DNA of 64,000 bases from Thioclava sp. JE_KL1 (GTDB lineage Bacteria; Pseudomonadota; Alphaproteobacteria; Rhodobacterales; Rhodobacteraceae). The stretch spans positions 310,001 through 374,000 of the forward strand of contig NZ_WBJS01000004.1 of the NCBI RefSeq assembly GCF_009296265.1. Reading direction: 5' to 3'. The notes beneath the pieces are model-generated. The model saw only the letters and a program-made list of their open reading frames with translations. It was not told the DNA's origin and did no database searches. Each line of letters begins with the position of its first letter. Within the stretch, counting starts at the first letter, position 1. Positions 1 to 8,862 of the stretch are shown piece by piece. Made by a program: the position numbers and the translations under genes.

Positions 1-1374
1 GTCGATCAGATCGACGGTGAATTGCGCGAAGGTCAGGCCGGTCTCGGGCGCGCTCGCGAACATGATGCGCACATCGTCGCCGGCTTCCGTGATCGTGTCG
101 AGCTGGCCTCCGAACACGGTGGTGTAGTTCCCGGCGAACCCGGCCACCAGGTTCTCCAGCGCCTTGGCGCAGGCCACGATCTCGTCCGACGACCCTTTGA
201 CGGGCCGCAGAATCCGGTCTCTGGGGCCGATCCGCCCGGCAAGCTGCAAGCCTTCGGGCAGCTCGATACCGAGCCTGAGCCGCGTGGTGGCCAGCAGCAG
301 CGGGCTGTCCTGCTTGGTTTCTATCTCGGCTTCGGTTTCGGGCATTTCGGACCCGGTGACATTCGGCCCCGGCTCGCGACCGGGCTCACGCTCCGCGTCA
401 CGGCCCGGCTTGGACGAGCGTGTGACCCGTCGCGGCGACACTTCGGGCGTGCGGTCGACGGGATGCGGGTCAGGCCGGAACTCGGGTTCGGCCCCAGGTG
501 GCGCGACGGGCGCGCCGGAATTTGCCGGTTGCGAAGCACGTTTACCCACGCTGCGCGCGCGGAACGGCAGCACCGCGCCCCCATGTTCGGAGAGCAGCGG
601 CGAGGGCGCGTCATGTGTGCCGATCGCCAGATCGGCCTCGGTCTCGGGATCGAGCGAGTCGAGCCCCACCACCGCGCGGCCCGTCATCGCCCCGAGCGCC
701 GCGATCAGCGCCGCACCGCCGCTGCGCTGGAAGGCTTCATCCGAGGTCTCGGCCTCGCGCAAAAGATCGCGCGCCCCGTACAGGAAGGCGACCCGCGAGA
801 AATAGGCCGCCGACTCGCGCTGAACCCGCGCTTTCAGCTTCGCCCGGTCGGGGTCGTTGCGCAGCTTGTCGCCGCGCGAAATCGCAAGCAGGCAATCCGA
901 CGGGCGCGCAGGCCCGAGCCGCTCGATCATCGTCTTTTCGGTCAGCCGCCATGCCTGCGAGGCGATCGTCACCCAGATCATCACGTCGCAGGTCGCGATC
1001 AGGCCGATCTGCTCTTCGTTCACGTCTTCGGGGCGGCTCAGCGGCACTTCGACGAATTCGAAGCCCTGCAAATGCGGCTGCGCGGAATAGACGTAAATCT
1101 CGGACGGCACCGCCCAGCCTTCTTCGACCTCCGCTTCGTCGATCTCGCGCCCCGTCGCGTCGCGCATCACCACGCCCGGCATCGCGCGGTAGCGCGCGAC
1201 GACCGTTGGACGCTCGGTCCGGCCCAGATTGTCGCCGATGCTGCGCGCGCGCAAAATCGCGTTGAGCACAGTGGACTTGCCGGAATTGACCTCGCCGCAA
1301 ATCGCCACCCGAAGGGGCGCGCGATGTGGATCGGGCGGCGCGTCCTCGCGGTTGAGCTCTTGCTTGAAAATCAT
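1..1374 (-). CDS. Short dynamin-type GTPase paralogue, possible pseudo-GTPase (partial, runs off left edge)
   Basis: Fourth gene of the GTPase operon. The frame is open from ATG 1374 to base 1 (458 codons, no stop), so the C terminus lies outside the window. The start is 13 bases after the stop of the previous gene; a weak AAGGG overlaps that stop, which suggests translational coupling. A P-loop GEVNSGKS is at residues 27-34. The segment around IWVTIASQAWR and the later RGDKL closely resemble the short GTPase at 3526-4602, so the two are paralogues. Where that protein has DTPG, this one reads EVPLSRPED, so the G3 motif is lost, and the G4 position is SRGD rather than NKxD. A Pro/Arg/Glu-rich linker (about residues 265-350) separates the GTPase part from a further small domain. 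It may bind nucleotide without efficient hydrolysis (inference). Role unknown. Confidence 0.8.
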   Translation of the reverse strand, partial: MIFKQELNREDAPPDPHRAPLRVAICGEVNSGKSTVLNAILRARSIGDNLGRTERPTVVARYRAMPGVVMRDATGREIDEAEVEEGWAVPSEIYVYSAQPHLQGFEFVEVPLSRPEDVNEEQIGLIATCDVMIWVTIASQAWRLTEKTMIERLGPARPSDCLLAISRGDKLRNDPDRAKLKARVQRESAAYFSRVAFLYGARDLLREAETSDEAFQRSGGAALIAALGAMTGRAVVGLDSLDPETEADLAIGTHDAPSPLLSEHGGAVLPFRARSVGKRASQPANSGAPVAPPGAEPEFRPDPHPVDRTPEVSPRRVTRSSKPGRDAEREPGREPGPNVTGSEMPETEAEIETKQDSPLLLATTRLRLGIELPEGLQLAGRIGPRDRILRPVKGSSDEIVACAKALENLVAGFAGNYTTVFGGQLDTITEAGDDVRIMFASAPETGLTFAQFTVDLID

Positions 1375-1387
1375 TGCCCTTTCGCCC

Positions 1388-3529
1388 TTACGCTGCGCGC
1401 GTCGCGGGTTTGCGCCGCGGCATCATGGTGCTGCTGACGGCGCTCTCGATCGCGCCGAGATTGATCAGACGCCGTTCGAGAACTTCCAGCTTGCTCTGGA
1501 TTCGGGACGCCAGGCGGCTTTGCATCTGCGGATCACGGGCCAGCCGTTCCAACTCGGCCCGCTCCTGTTTGAGCTGCAAGGTCCGCTCGCGCACGATCAT
1601 CTCCATCATCCGCACCATCACCCGCAGCCGCGACCCGCCTGCGCTGGCGCGTTCTACCAGCGCCTCGCCATAGGCCTGCAGGATCTTCTCCACCGCCGGG
1701 CGCAGCTCTTCCGCCGCCACGATCCGCAACCCGTCGAGGGTCTTCTCGATATTCACGGTCGGACCGCGCCAGAAGGCCCAGCCCCGCTCCAGCGCGAAGT
1801 TGATGCGCAGCGCGCGCCGGGTCAGCGTCAGCGTCGAGGTGAAAGTGTCATGCGGCATATCCGACAGGTCGATTTCTTCGCTGGGATCGTCGAACCGGTC
1901 CGCCACCGTGGTGCGGCAGGCATGGATCGCATTGTCGAGCAGCACGTCGATCGCGGCACGCGACCGGGCGTAGCTTTTCGTCACCTCGCGTTCGAGCGCG
2001 ATCTGCAGCGCGGTCGTGTCGGTCTCGAAGCTGCGCGGCGGACGGCCGTCGCGGATCCGGTTGGTGCGCAGGACATCCTCGAACCGATCGCGCTGGCTCA
2101 GGACGAAATCCTCGATGCTCTTGTTGAGCCGCGTCTCCAGCGCCGACCAGCCGCGGTTGAGCACCGCTTCGATCTGATGCTCGGCGCTCTCGACATGGTT
2201 TTCGAGCGCACCGCGCAGCGATTCCGTCGCCGCGATCTCGCCGCTCATTTCCTCGATCGCGGCCTCCGCCACGTCCGAGCGGATGCTCTCGATCTGCATC
2301 TGCAGCGTGTCGCGTTCGCGGCGGGCGACGAATTGCATCCCCGACAGCTCCGCGCGCAGATCGCCGCGCAGCTGGGCGAGCTGCTGACGCCCGACCCCGC
2401 CGTCGATCACGGCAGAGAGCACATGTTTGACCTCTTCGACGCCCGAGGCCAGCAGCAGCCGGTCGATCGGGTCCTCGGGCACGCGGCCAAAGCGCGAATA
2501 CAGGTACTGCGCCAGCTCCATCGAATCCATCTCGGCGCGCGCCCAGGCGGCCTCCTCGTCGGAGCGCTGCGTCAGATCGGCGAGATAGGCGCTGCCCGCG
2601 ACGATCTTGAAATCGATATCGGGGATCGCGGCGCGCAGACGGCGCGACACATCGGCGATCACGCGCGGCACTTCGACCGCGTAATCGTCCAGCTCGTCGA
2701 TCCGGTTGAGGAAGATCAGCACATCCTTGTCGTCCTGCTTGGCGAGAATGCGGATCAGGGCGAGGTCGACATCGGTCAGCGGCTGATGCGCGGAGAGCAC
2801 CATGATGAACACGTCCGAGCGGTCGAGCGAGCGACAGGTGAACTCGTCGCGCACGAGGAACGGGTCGTTCACGCCGGGCGTGTCGGTGATGATCGTGGGT
2901 ACCTGAAACTCGGGCAAGCGCATGTAGATATTGGCGCTTTTCGTGAGCGCGGCATAGCGGCCAAGGGCCTCGCGCTCCAACCCGTCATCTGCCCCGGGCC
3001 CTGCGCAGACATAGCGTTGCAGCAGATCGGGTGCGAGGAAGTCGTAATCGTGATGCTGACCCAGCAGCATCTGGTAATGCTTGCCGAGACGTCTCTGGGC
3101 GCGGCGGCGCATCTGCTCGGACTGCTCGCGCAGGATGTCGGTATCGAACCCCGGCAGCAGCTCTTCGGTCAGCTTGCGGATGCGGGTGCCGCCATTGATG
3201 ATCTCGTCCCAATCGGCTTCCGAGAAGAACTCGAACCGCGCGCCCGTCACCGGATCTTCGGGCAGGTTGATGCGCATATTGGTCACCACCGAAGTCCACG
3301 GATTCACATCCGAGGGCAGAAAATCGTGCTGGTGCAGGAAGGCGTTGAGGAAGGTCGACTTGCCCGCCTTCACCTGCCCGATCACCGCCACGCGCGCCGC
3401 CCAGTCATGCAGCCGCAAGCGCAGATCGCGGATGCGCGGACGGGCGCTGCGTTCGACGGAGGCCTCGATCCGGTCGAGCGCGCCGTTGAGAAAGTCGAGT
3501 TCCTTACGCAGTTGCGGGGCAATCTTCAT
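1388..3529 (-). CDS. Dynamin family GTPase (long type, second copy)
   Basis: 713-residue dynamin-like GTPase. G1 is GQVKAGKS (residues 51-58), the G2 region is PSDVNPWTS, G3 is DTPG (216-219) and G4 is NRID (275-278, Arg in place of the usual Lys of NKxD). Residues around 340-700 are helical and rich in Glu/Arg/Leu, as in the stalk of bacterial dynamin-like proteins. An aromatic/basic patch GWAFWRGP lies in the C-terminal half and could touch membrane (inference). It shares the P-loop and PSDVNPWTSV block with the protein at 4599-6539, so they are paralogues. Its ATG overlaps the stop of the preceding gene by 4 bases (ATGA). Bacterial dynamins remodel or tether membranes and some act in phage defence; the role here is not known. 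Confidence 0.9.
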   Translation of the reverse strand: MKIAPQLRKELDFLNGALDRIEASVERSARPRIRDLRLRLHDWAARVAVIGQVKAGKSTFLNAFLHQHDFLPSDVNPWTSVVTNMRINLPEDPVTGARFEFFSEADWDEIINGGTRIRKLTEELLPGFDTDILREQSEQMRRRAQRRLGKHYQMLLGQHHDYDFLAPDLLQRYVCAGPGADDGLEREALGRYAALTKSANIYMRLPEFQVPTIITDTPGVNDPFLVRDEFTCRSLDRSDVFIMVLSAHQPLTDVDLALIRILAKQDDKDVLIFLNRIDELDDYAVEVPRVIADVSRRLRAAIPDIDFKIVAGSAYLADLTQRSDEEAAWARAEMDSMELAQYLYSRFGRVPEDPIDRLLLASGVEEVKHVLSAVIDGGVGRQQLAQLRGDLRAELSGMQFVARRERDTLQMQIESIRSDVAEAAIEEMSGEIAATESLRGALENHVESAEHQIEAVLNRGWSALETRLNKSIEDFVLSQRDRFEDVLRTNRIRDGRPPRSFETDTTALQIALEREVTKSYARSRAAIDVLLDNAIHACRTTVADRFDDPSEEIDLSDMPHDTFTSTLTLTRRALRINFALERGWAFWRGPTVNIEKTLDGLRIVAAEELRPAVEKILQAYGEALVERASAGGSRLRVMVRMMEMIVRERTLQLKQERAELERLARDPQMQSRLASRIQSKLEVLERRLINLGAIESAVSSTMMPRRKPATRAA

Positions 3530-4602
3530 GGCTTGGTCCTCTTGCTCGCGTAGGCTGGCTCGAATTCGGTCGGGGGTTCGGCATCCAGCCGATCAAGCAG
3601 ATGTTCGACATGGGCGAGGACATCCGCGGCATCCGTGAAGGCGTGGCCCGCAGTGAGTTCCTCCCACAGCGCGCGGGCCGGGCCCGGCATCGGGGCGATC
3701 TCGGCAGGCGGATAGTCGGGCAGCGGCGAGTCGAGGATCAGCGGCTCGGCATCCGTCACCTCGGGCAGCTCCGCGCTTTCCGCCTTGATCAGACGCGCCG
3801 AGCGCAGACGGCGCGGCTTGACCGGCGTGCGCGGTTTCGGGAAGGCGATCACGTCACGCTCGCCCACGAATTTCGCGACCGTCTCATTCGCGGCCCCCGA
3901 AGGCTGATCGATCTGCCCGACCAGCCGCTCGATCTCGCGCGCGATCTGCGCCACATCCCCCGGCTCGGTCAGCGCGGCCAGACGGATCGTCGGGAAGACC
4001 TCCCCCGCCTCGCGCTCGACCCGGCGCATCAGTCGCGCGCGGGTGCGCTCGTCGGGCAGACGGTCGCCATGGGTCACCACCAGCATCGGGTGTTCCAGCA
4101 GCGCCTCGGGCATTTCGTCCCAGACCGCCTTCTCGCTTTGCCGCCACGCCTGCGTCGCGTTGGTGCACCAGATCACCAGATCGGCATAGCGCAGCATCCG
4201 CTGCCAGCTTTCCATCGGCATGTTCGGGTCCGACGAACCGGGCGTGTCGATGATGTCGATCCGCTCGAGGATCGGCGCGTTATGGGCGATCACGCAATAG
4301 CGCGCCTTCTCCAGATTGAGCTGCGCCAGATCGGAGAGCGGGCGCGCGACCTCTTCCTTGTCGATCCAAAGCTGCGCCCGGTCCCCGCCGCGCACCAGCC
4401 AGATCGGCGGTAACGCGGTCGCGGTGACATGCGAGGGCAGCACTTTCTCGCCCAGCAACCCGTTGATAAGGCTGGTTTTCCCGGCCGAGAATTCGCCCGC
4501 GACCAGAACCCGCAGCTTGCGCGGTTTCGGAGTGGCCTGCGGAAGCTGCGCTTTCGACAGGTCCGGCAAGTCGGGGCGTTCACGTTTGCGCAGCGAGTTC
4601 AT
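3526..4602 (-). CDS. Short dynamin-type GTPase
   Basis: 358-residue P-loop GTPase. G1 is GEFSAGKT (36-43), followed by NGLLGEKVLPSHVTATALPP, a G2-like region typical of dynamin-family proteins. G3 is DTPG (119-122). The G4 position reads THGD (177-180), lacking the conserved Lys. It is much shorter than its long neighbours and has only a Pro-rich linker and a small C-terminal helical part instead of a stalk. It overlaps both neighbours by 4 bases (ATGA), so it is surely co-translated with them. Paired large and small bacterial dynamins often form hetero-oligomers; a partner role with the long GTPase just upstream is inferred. It resembles the partial gene at the left edge. Confidence 0.88.
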   Translation of the reverse strand: MNSLRKRERPDLPDLSKAQLPQATPKPRKLRVLVAGEFSAGKTSLINGLLGEKVLPSHVTATALPPIWLVRGGDRAQLWIDKEEVARPLSDLAQLNLEKARYCVIAHNAPILERIDIIDTPGSSDPNMPMESWQRMLRYADLVIWCTNATQAWRQSEKAVWDEMPEALLEHPMLVVTHGDRLPDERTRARLMRRVEREAGEVFPTIRLAALTEPGDVAQIAREIERLVGQIDQPSGAANETVAKFVGERDVIAFPKPRTPVKPRRLRSARLIKAESAELPEVTDAEPLILDSPLPDYPPAEIAPMPGPARALWEELTAGHAFTDAADVLAHVEHLLDRLDAEPPTEFEPAYASKRTKP

Positions 4603-6539
4603 GCCGAGAGCCTTTCCTTATCGTGACCGGACGCGCCCGACAGGCAGCGCTCGCGCACCGCTTTGCAGAACTGCCCCTGATCGAAGGCGAAGCGCTCCAC
4701 GATCTCGCGGCTGCGCACGATGGCGGGGTCGAAATACTCGGTCATCAGGTCTTCGATCAGCGGCGTGGTTTCTGCGATGATCACCTCGCGGTAGCGCGCC
4801 TGCGCCGCCCCCTTGCGATTGAACCGCCAATAACGGCGCCACCACGCACCCTGCATATCCAGCGTGATCATCCGCGCCAGCACGGTCGGCGCGCGATGTT
4901 GCGGCTGTTCGGGGAAGCGGCTCACATCGGCCTCGCGGATCACGCCGAACTCGGCGGCGAGGAAGGTATCGATCCCGTCGCTGACCATATCGAGCGCCGC
5001 TTCGCCCTTGCGCCGCAGCCGCGCGCAATTGGACGCGAAAGCCGTCTTCATTGCCATGCGCAGCGCGGTCGGGTCATGGGTCCACGCGCCGATCTCGCCA
5101 TAAGTGTCGATATGCGATTGCAGGGCCTCCAGCGCCGAGGCCACGAATTGCTCCTGCGCGCGGTCGAGCCGCTCGCGCAGCTCTGCGCGCAGCCCCGCCG
5201 CCTCGTTATTGAAGGCAGAGACCGCCTCTTCCTCGATCTCGGCGAGGCGGAGCATCAATTTCGACTCGCTGAGAATGGTGGACGGATCGGCGACGCGGGC
5301 GACGCTATCGACGGTCTCGGCGCGTTCGATGATGCGCTCCAGCTCGTCCTGCACATCGCCCAGCACGGCCTGCCCCGGCCCGTCGACGATGCGGGTGACG
5401 ACGGCCTGCATCAGCGCACCGATCCCGGACGCTTCCATCGCGCGCTGACGCAGCTCGGTCTCGCTGCTGGGCGTGGCGCCGGTCATCTTCTCCAGTGCGG
5501 CGCGGCTGGCGGGCGCCATCTCACTCACATCGCCCATCGCGCAATTGGCCCAGTAGCCCGAGCCGAAAAGGATCTCGATCTCCTCGCCCAGCCCCATCCG
5601 GCCCAGCGTCTTGCGGATTGAGTTGCGGATCGCGGTCTGCGCCCCACGCGGGTCTTCCAGCTCGTCGATGCGGTTGACAAAGATCACCACCTCGCGCGCG
5701 TCGATCGCGCAGATGATGCGCAAAAGCGCCAGATCCATCGTGGTCAGCGCCTGATGGGCCGAGAGCACGACGATACAGGCGCGGCTGTCGCCGATGGCGT
5801 TCAGCGTGATCTGCTCGCGCATCATGAACGTGTCGTTCACGCCCGGCGTGTCGCGCAGGCACAGGCCCCGCGGCAGATGCGGCAGATCGAGATAGAGATC
5901 GGCGGATTTCGTCAGATCGGCATAGGTGCCCTCGCTGGCCCCCTCGGCCAGATCGTCGGGATCGCCGTAGCAGATATATTGATCCAGCACCGCCTTATCG
6001 AGCGTCGGGAACGCGCGGCTGGTGCCCAGAAGCTCTTCGAATTGCTCCCCAAGCCGCGCTTCGGTCGCGTCGCGCATCGCGGTGACCTGTTTGCGCACGC
6101 TTTCGGCCTCGGTCTCGAAGCCCGCCCGGTTGGCCATCTCGCCCAGACGCCCGCCCGTCGCCACAAGCCGATCCCATTCGTGGCGGTCGAAGAAGCGAAA
6201 CAGCGCGCGCGTGTCCATCGGGCGGTGGCGCGCGTTCAGATGCAGCGCCGTGATCACCGAGGTCCACGGGTTCACATCCGAGGGCAGCATCCCCGGCTTG
6301 CCGATCAACGCATTGAGAAGGGTGCTTTTTCCCGCTTTGACCTGGCCGATGACGCTGACGGTCGGCTCGAACGCGTCGATCATCTCGAGAACGGTGTCGA
6401 GCTGATCTTCGACGAACCCCAGATCGGCGTCCGAGACGTCCTTTACGGCCTGTTCAAGCTGGTCGAGCGTCTCCCAGTAAGAATTGAGCGCCTCGAAACC
6501 ACGGCGATGCCAATCAAAGATGGAATTCGCTTCATACAC
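4599..6539 (-). CDS. Dynamin family GTPase (long type, first gene of operon)
   Basis: 646-residue dynamin-like GTPase, first gene of the minus-strand operon. I chose the GTG at 6539 because AAGGAGAG lies 7 bases upstream; an open frame continues to an ATG at 6590, but that has no good ribosome site. Motifs: G1 GQVKAGKS (65-72), G2 region PSDVNPWTS, G3 DTPG (230-233), G4 NRID (289-292). The C-terminal third is helical and contains a Trp/Arg cluster (GAWWRRYWRFNRKG) that could insert into or bind membrane. It is paralogous to the protein at 1388-3529. Four tandem genes of this type suggest a multi-subunit GTPase machine; membrane remodelling is the family theme, the precise job is unknown. Confidence 0.9.
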   Translation of the reverse strand: MYEANSIFDWHRRGFEALNSYWETLDQLEQAVKDVSDADLGFVEDQLDTVLEMIDAFEPTVSVIGQVKAGKSTLLNALIGKPGMLPSDVNPWTSVITALHLNARHRPMDTRALFRFFDRHEWDRLVATGGRLGEMANRAGFETEAESVRKQVTAMRDATEARLGEQFEELLGTSRAFPTLDKAVLDQYICYGDPDDLAEGASEGTYADLTKSADLYLDLPHLPRGLCLRDTPGVNDTFMMREQITLNAIGDSRACIVVLSAHQALTTMDLALLRIICAIDAREVVIFVNRIDELEDPRGAQTAIRNSIRKTLGRMGLGEEIEILFGSGYWANCAMGDVSEMAPASRAALEKMTGATPSSETELRQRAMEASGIGALMQAVVTRIVDGPGQAVLGDVQDELERIIERAETVDSVARVADPSTILSESKLMLRLAEIEEEAVSAFNNEAAGLRAELRERLDRAQEQFVASALEALQSHIDTYGEIGAWTHDPTALRMAMKTAFASNCARLRRKGEAALDMVSDGIDTFLAAEFGVIREADVSRFPEQPQHRAPTVLARMITLDMQGAWWRRYWRFNRKGAAQARYREVIIAETTPLIEDLMTEYFDPAIVRSREIVERFAFDQGQFCKAVRERCLSGASGHDKERLSA

Positions 6540-6723
6540 GAGGGAGCTCTCCTTTTCCGCAGGGGCGATGCGGATTTTTGGGTGACACACGGTCCGGCAC
6601 GCCCATGCCGACCGCGACCACCAATGTTACAGGGACGGCGCGCGCCCCCTTCTTGGCGACGCACCGGCTGGGTCGGTTCGTGCTTAAAGTTCTCTTGCCC
6701 AGTCATGTCCGAAATGCGGCAGA

Positions 6724-6747
6724 AATTATGGCAGACCGACCATAATT
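6724..6747. promoter_or_regulatory. Perfect inverted repeat in GTPase/ars divergent intergenic region
   Basis: AATTATGG (6724-6731) and CCATAATT (6740-6747) are exact inverted repeats with an 8-base spacer, so arm centres are about 1.5 helical turns apart. It lies about 185 bases upstream of the GTPase operon start and about 270 bases upstream of the ars operon. Possible operator; the binding protein is unknown. The remainder of 6540-6992 shows no credible gene. Confidence 0.45.
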
Positions 6748-6992
6748 GCCGTTCTCAGTGCCGTTTGCCCTTTCGCGCGCGACGCGAATTCTCGTTTATT
6801 CTCTTTGCTTTGCTGGGGATTCTGCATTCGCATGACGTTAGGGCAGTCTCGTTTCGGCCCTATTTTGTTGAATCTTCACGAATTTGTGAGTGTTTCCGGG
6901 TGCGTTGATATCACGGGAGTTTTGAGGGGATTGTCTACAACCTATGCGCGTATAGCTCTCTGTCATCAAAGCTTCACTTGATCCGACTCTCT

Positions 6993-7014
6993 TATTTCGT
7001 AAAACCTCGAAATA
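6993..7014 (+). promoter_or_regulatory. Probable ArsR operator
   Basis: TATTTCG (6993-6999) and CGAAATA (7008-7014) are perfect 7-base inverted repeats with an 8-base spacer. The site sits directly at the start of the ArsR-ArsC gene; its last base is the first base of the ATG at 7014. ArsR family repressors bind AT-rich inverted repeats at their own promoters, so autoregulation is likely (inference). Confidence 0.55.
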
Positions 7015-7853
7015 TGGATCAGATGACACCTCAGAGGCTCACCGTGCTGGGCCATGCGCAACGCCTTGCGATCTTCCGGCTCCTGATGCGCCGGTATCCC
7101 GACCGGCTGCCCGCCGGCGAGATCGGCGCGGCGCTGGAGCTGAAACCCTCGACGCTCTCGGCCTATCTGGCAGCGCTGAGCGAAGTCGGGCTGATCGGTC
7201 AGACGCGGGCGGGCACCTCGCTGCGCTACGGGATCGAGATGGAGACCGTGCGCAGCCTCTTCGACGCGCTGCTGATCGACTGCTGTCAGGGCCGCCCCGA
7301 TATCTGCTCCCCTCTCACGCAACCCGATCCAAGTGGAGACACCGCTATGACGCGATCTGCGGCGGGCCGGAAATTTAACGTGCTCTTCATCTGCACCGGC
7401 AACTCGGCGCGCTCCATCCTCGCCGAAACGATCCTGCGAGACCGCGCGGGCGATCGGTTCAACGCCTATTCGGCGGGCACGAAACCCTATTCCGAGCTGA
7501 ACCCCTTCGCGATGCAGGTGCTGCGCGACAAGGGCCATGATGTCACCCCCCTGCGGGCCAAGACCATCGCGGAGTTTCAGGGCGAAGACGCGCCCCCGCT
7601 CGATTTCGTCTTCACCGTCTGCGATCTCGCCGCCAACGAGGAATGCCCACCCTGGCCCGGCCAGCCGATCAGCGGCCATTGGGGGATGCCCGACCCGGTA
7701 AAGGCGACCGGCACCGAGGCCGAGCGCGCGCTGGCCTTCCAGCAGGCCTATGGCGCGCTTCACCGCCGGATCGAGGCCTTCGCCGCCCTGCCCCTGACCA
7801 CGCTCGACCGCATCGCGCTGCAATCCGCCGTCGATGACATCGGCCGCAACTGA
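7014..7853 (+). CDS. ArsR-type repressor fused to low-molecular-weight-phosphatase-type arsenate reductase (ArsR-ArsC)
   Basis: 279-residue two-domain protein. Residues 1-90 form an ArsR winged helix ([29 protein letters not shown]). A Cys90-Cys91...Cys98 cluster right after it resembles the C-terminal arsenite site of ArsR proteins of the Acidithiobacillus type. Residues 120-260 are an arsenate reductase of the low-molecular-weight phosphatase fold with catalytic loop CTGNSAR (Cys127-Arg133) and two further cysteines (Cys202, Cys210) in the TVCD...ECP motif of thioredoxin-coupled enzymes. It would repress the operon until arsenite binds and also reduce arsenate to arsenite. The start is uncertain: ATG 7014 or ATG 7023; neither has a clear Shine-Dalgarno, and the frame also extends to TTG 6978. 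First gene of the ars operon, 10 bases before the GAPDH gene. Confidence 0.88.
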   Translation: MDQMTPQRLTVLGHAQRLAIFRLLMRRYPDRLPAGEIGAALELKPSTLSAYLAALSEVGLIGQTRAGTSLRYGIEMETVRSLFDALLIDCCQGRPDICSPLTQPDPSGDTAMTRSAAGRKFNVLFICTGNSARSILAETILRDRAGDRFNAYSAGTKPYSELNPFAMQVLRDKGHDVTPLRAKTIAEFQGEDAPPLDFVFTVCDLAANEECPPWPGQPISGHWGMPDPVKATGTEAERALAFQQAYGALHRRIEAFAALPLTTLDRIALQSAVDDIGRN

Positions 7854-7863
7854 AGGAACGACC

Positions 7864-8862
7864 ATGACCACCTACGCCCTCAATGGCCTCGGCCGCATCG
7901 GGAAACTCGCCTTGAAGCCGCTTCTGGAACGCGGCGCGAAGATCGCATGGATCAACGATGCGGTGGGCGATGCTGCGATGCAGGCGCATCTGCTGGAATT
8001 CGACTCCGTTCATGGCCGCTGGGACGCGGAGTTCGCGAGCGACGCGGACAGCGTCACCATCGACGGCACCCGCCTACCCTTCATCGGCACGCGCAAGATC
8101 GAAGACCTGCCGCTGGACGGGGTCGACGTGGTGATCGACTGCACCGGCGTGTTCAAATCCGAAGCCGCGCTCGCCCCCTATTTCGAAGCCGGCGTGAAGA
8201 AGGTCGTGGTCTCCGCCCCGGTGAAGGACGGCCCGACCGCGAATATCGTCTATGGCGTGAACAATGACGCCTATGACCCGGCTGCGCATAGCATCGTGAC
8301 GGCGGCGAGCTGCACCACGAATTGCCTTGCCCCGGTGGTGAAGGTCATCCACGAAAACCTGCGGATCAAACACGGGTCGATCACGACGATCCATGATGTG
8401 ACCAACACCCAGACCATCGTGGATCGCCCCGCCAAGGACCTGCGTCGCGCGCGCTCGGCGCTCAATTCGCTGATCCCGACCACGACCGGCTCGGCCACCG
8501 CGATCACGCTGATCTATCCCGAGCTGAAGGGGCGGTTGAATGGCCACGCAGTGCGCGTGCCGCTGCTCAACGCCTCGCTCACCGATTGCGTCTTCGAGGT
8601 CGAACGCGAAACGACCGCCGAAGAGGTCAACGCACTGTTCAAATCCGCCGCTGAGGGCGATCTGACCGGTATCCTCGGCTACGAGACGCGCCCGCTGGTG
8701 TCGTCGGATTACACCAACGACATCCGCTCCTCGATAATCGACGCGCCCTCGACGATGGTGGTGAACGGCACGCAGGTGAAGGTCTATGCGTGGTATGACA
8801 ACGAGATGGGCTATGCCTACCGACTGGCCGATGTCGCGCTGATGGTGGGGGCGTCGCTGTGA
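7864..8862 (+). CDS. Glyceraldehyde-3-phosphate dehydrogenase of the ArsJ pathway
   Basis: 332 residues. The N-terminal Rossmann motif is NGLGRIGKL and the catalytic Cys lies in [12 protein letters not shown]; the substrate-site [14 protein letters not shown] follows. The start ATG 7864 is preceded by GAAGGAAC. The gene sits between the arsenate sensor/reductase and arsJ, with a 4-base overlap into arsJ. In the characterised ArsJ route a dedicated GAPDH uses arsenate in place of phosphate to form 1-arseno-3-phosphoglycerate, which ArsJ exports. The context makes this the arsenic-dedicated enzyme rather than the glycolytic one; pgk at 29941 is not next to any gap gene here. Confidence 0.9.
   Translation: MTTYALNGLGRIGKLALKPLLERGAKIAWINDAVGDAAMQAHLLEFDSVHGRWDAEFASDADSVTIDGTRLPFIGTRKIEDLPLDGVDVVIDCTGVFKSEAALAPYFEAGVKKVVVSAPVKDGPTANIVYGVNNDAYDPAAHSIVTAASCTTNCLAPVVKVIHENLRIKHGSITTIHDVTNTQTIVDRPAKDLRRARSALNSLIPTTTGSATAITLIYPELKGRLNGHAVRVPLLNASLTDCVFEVERETTAEEVNALFKSAAEGDLTGILGYETRPLVSSDYTNDIRSSIIDAPSTMVVNGTQVKVYAWYDNEMGYAYRLADVALMVGASL

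Noticed and set aside
1229-3553. 774-codon open frame on the plus strand opposite a dynamin gene
   Set aside because: The minus-strand frame has clear GTPase motifs; the antisense frame is Arg/His/Gln-rich and arises from strong GC bias at third positions.
6443-6706. Small minus-strand frame upstream of the GTPase operon
   Set aside because: It overlaps the first GTPase gene in another frame, has no ribosome site and no coding character.
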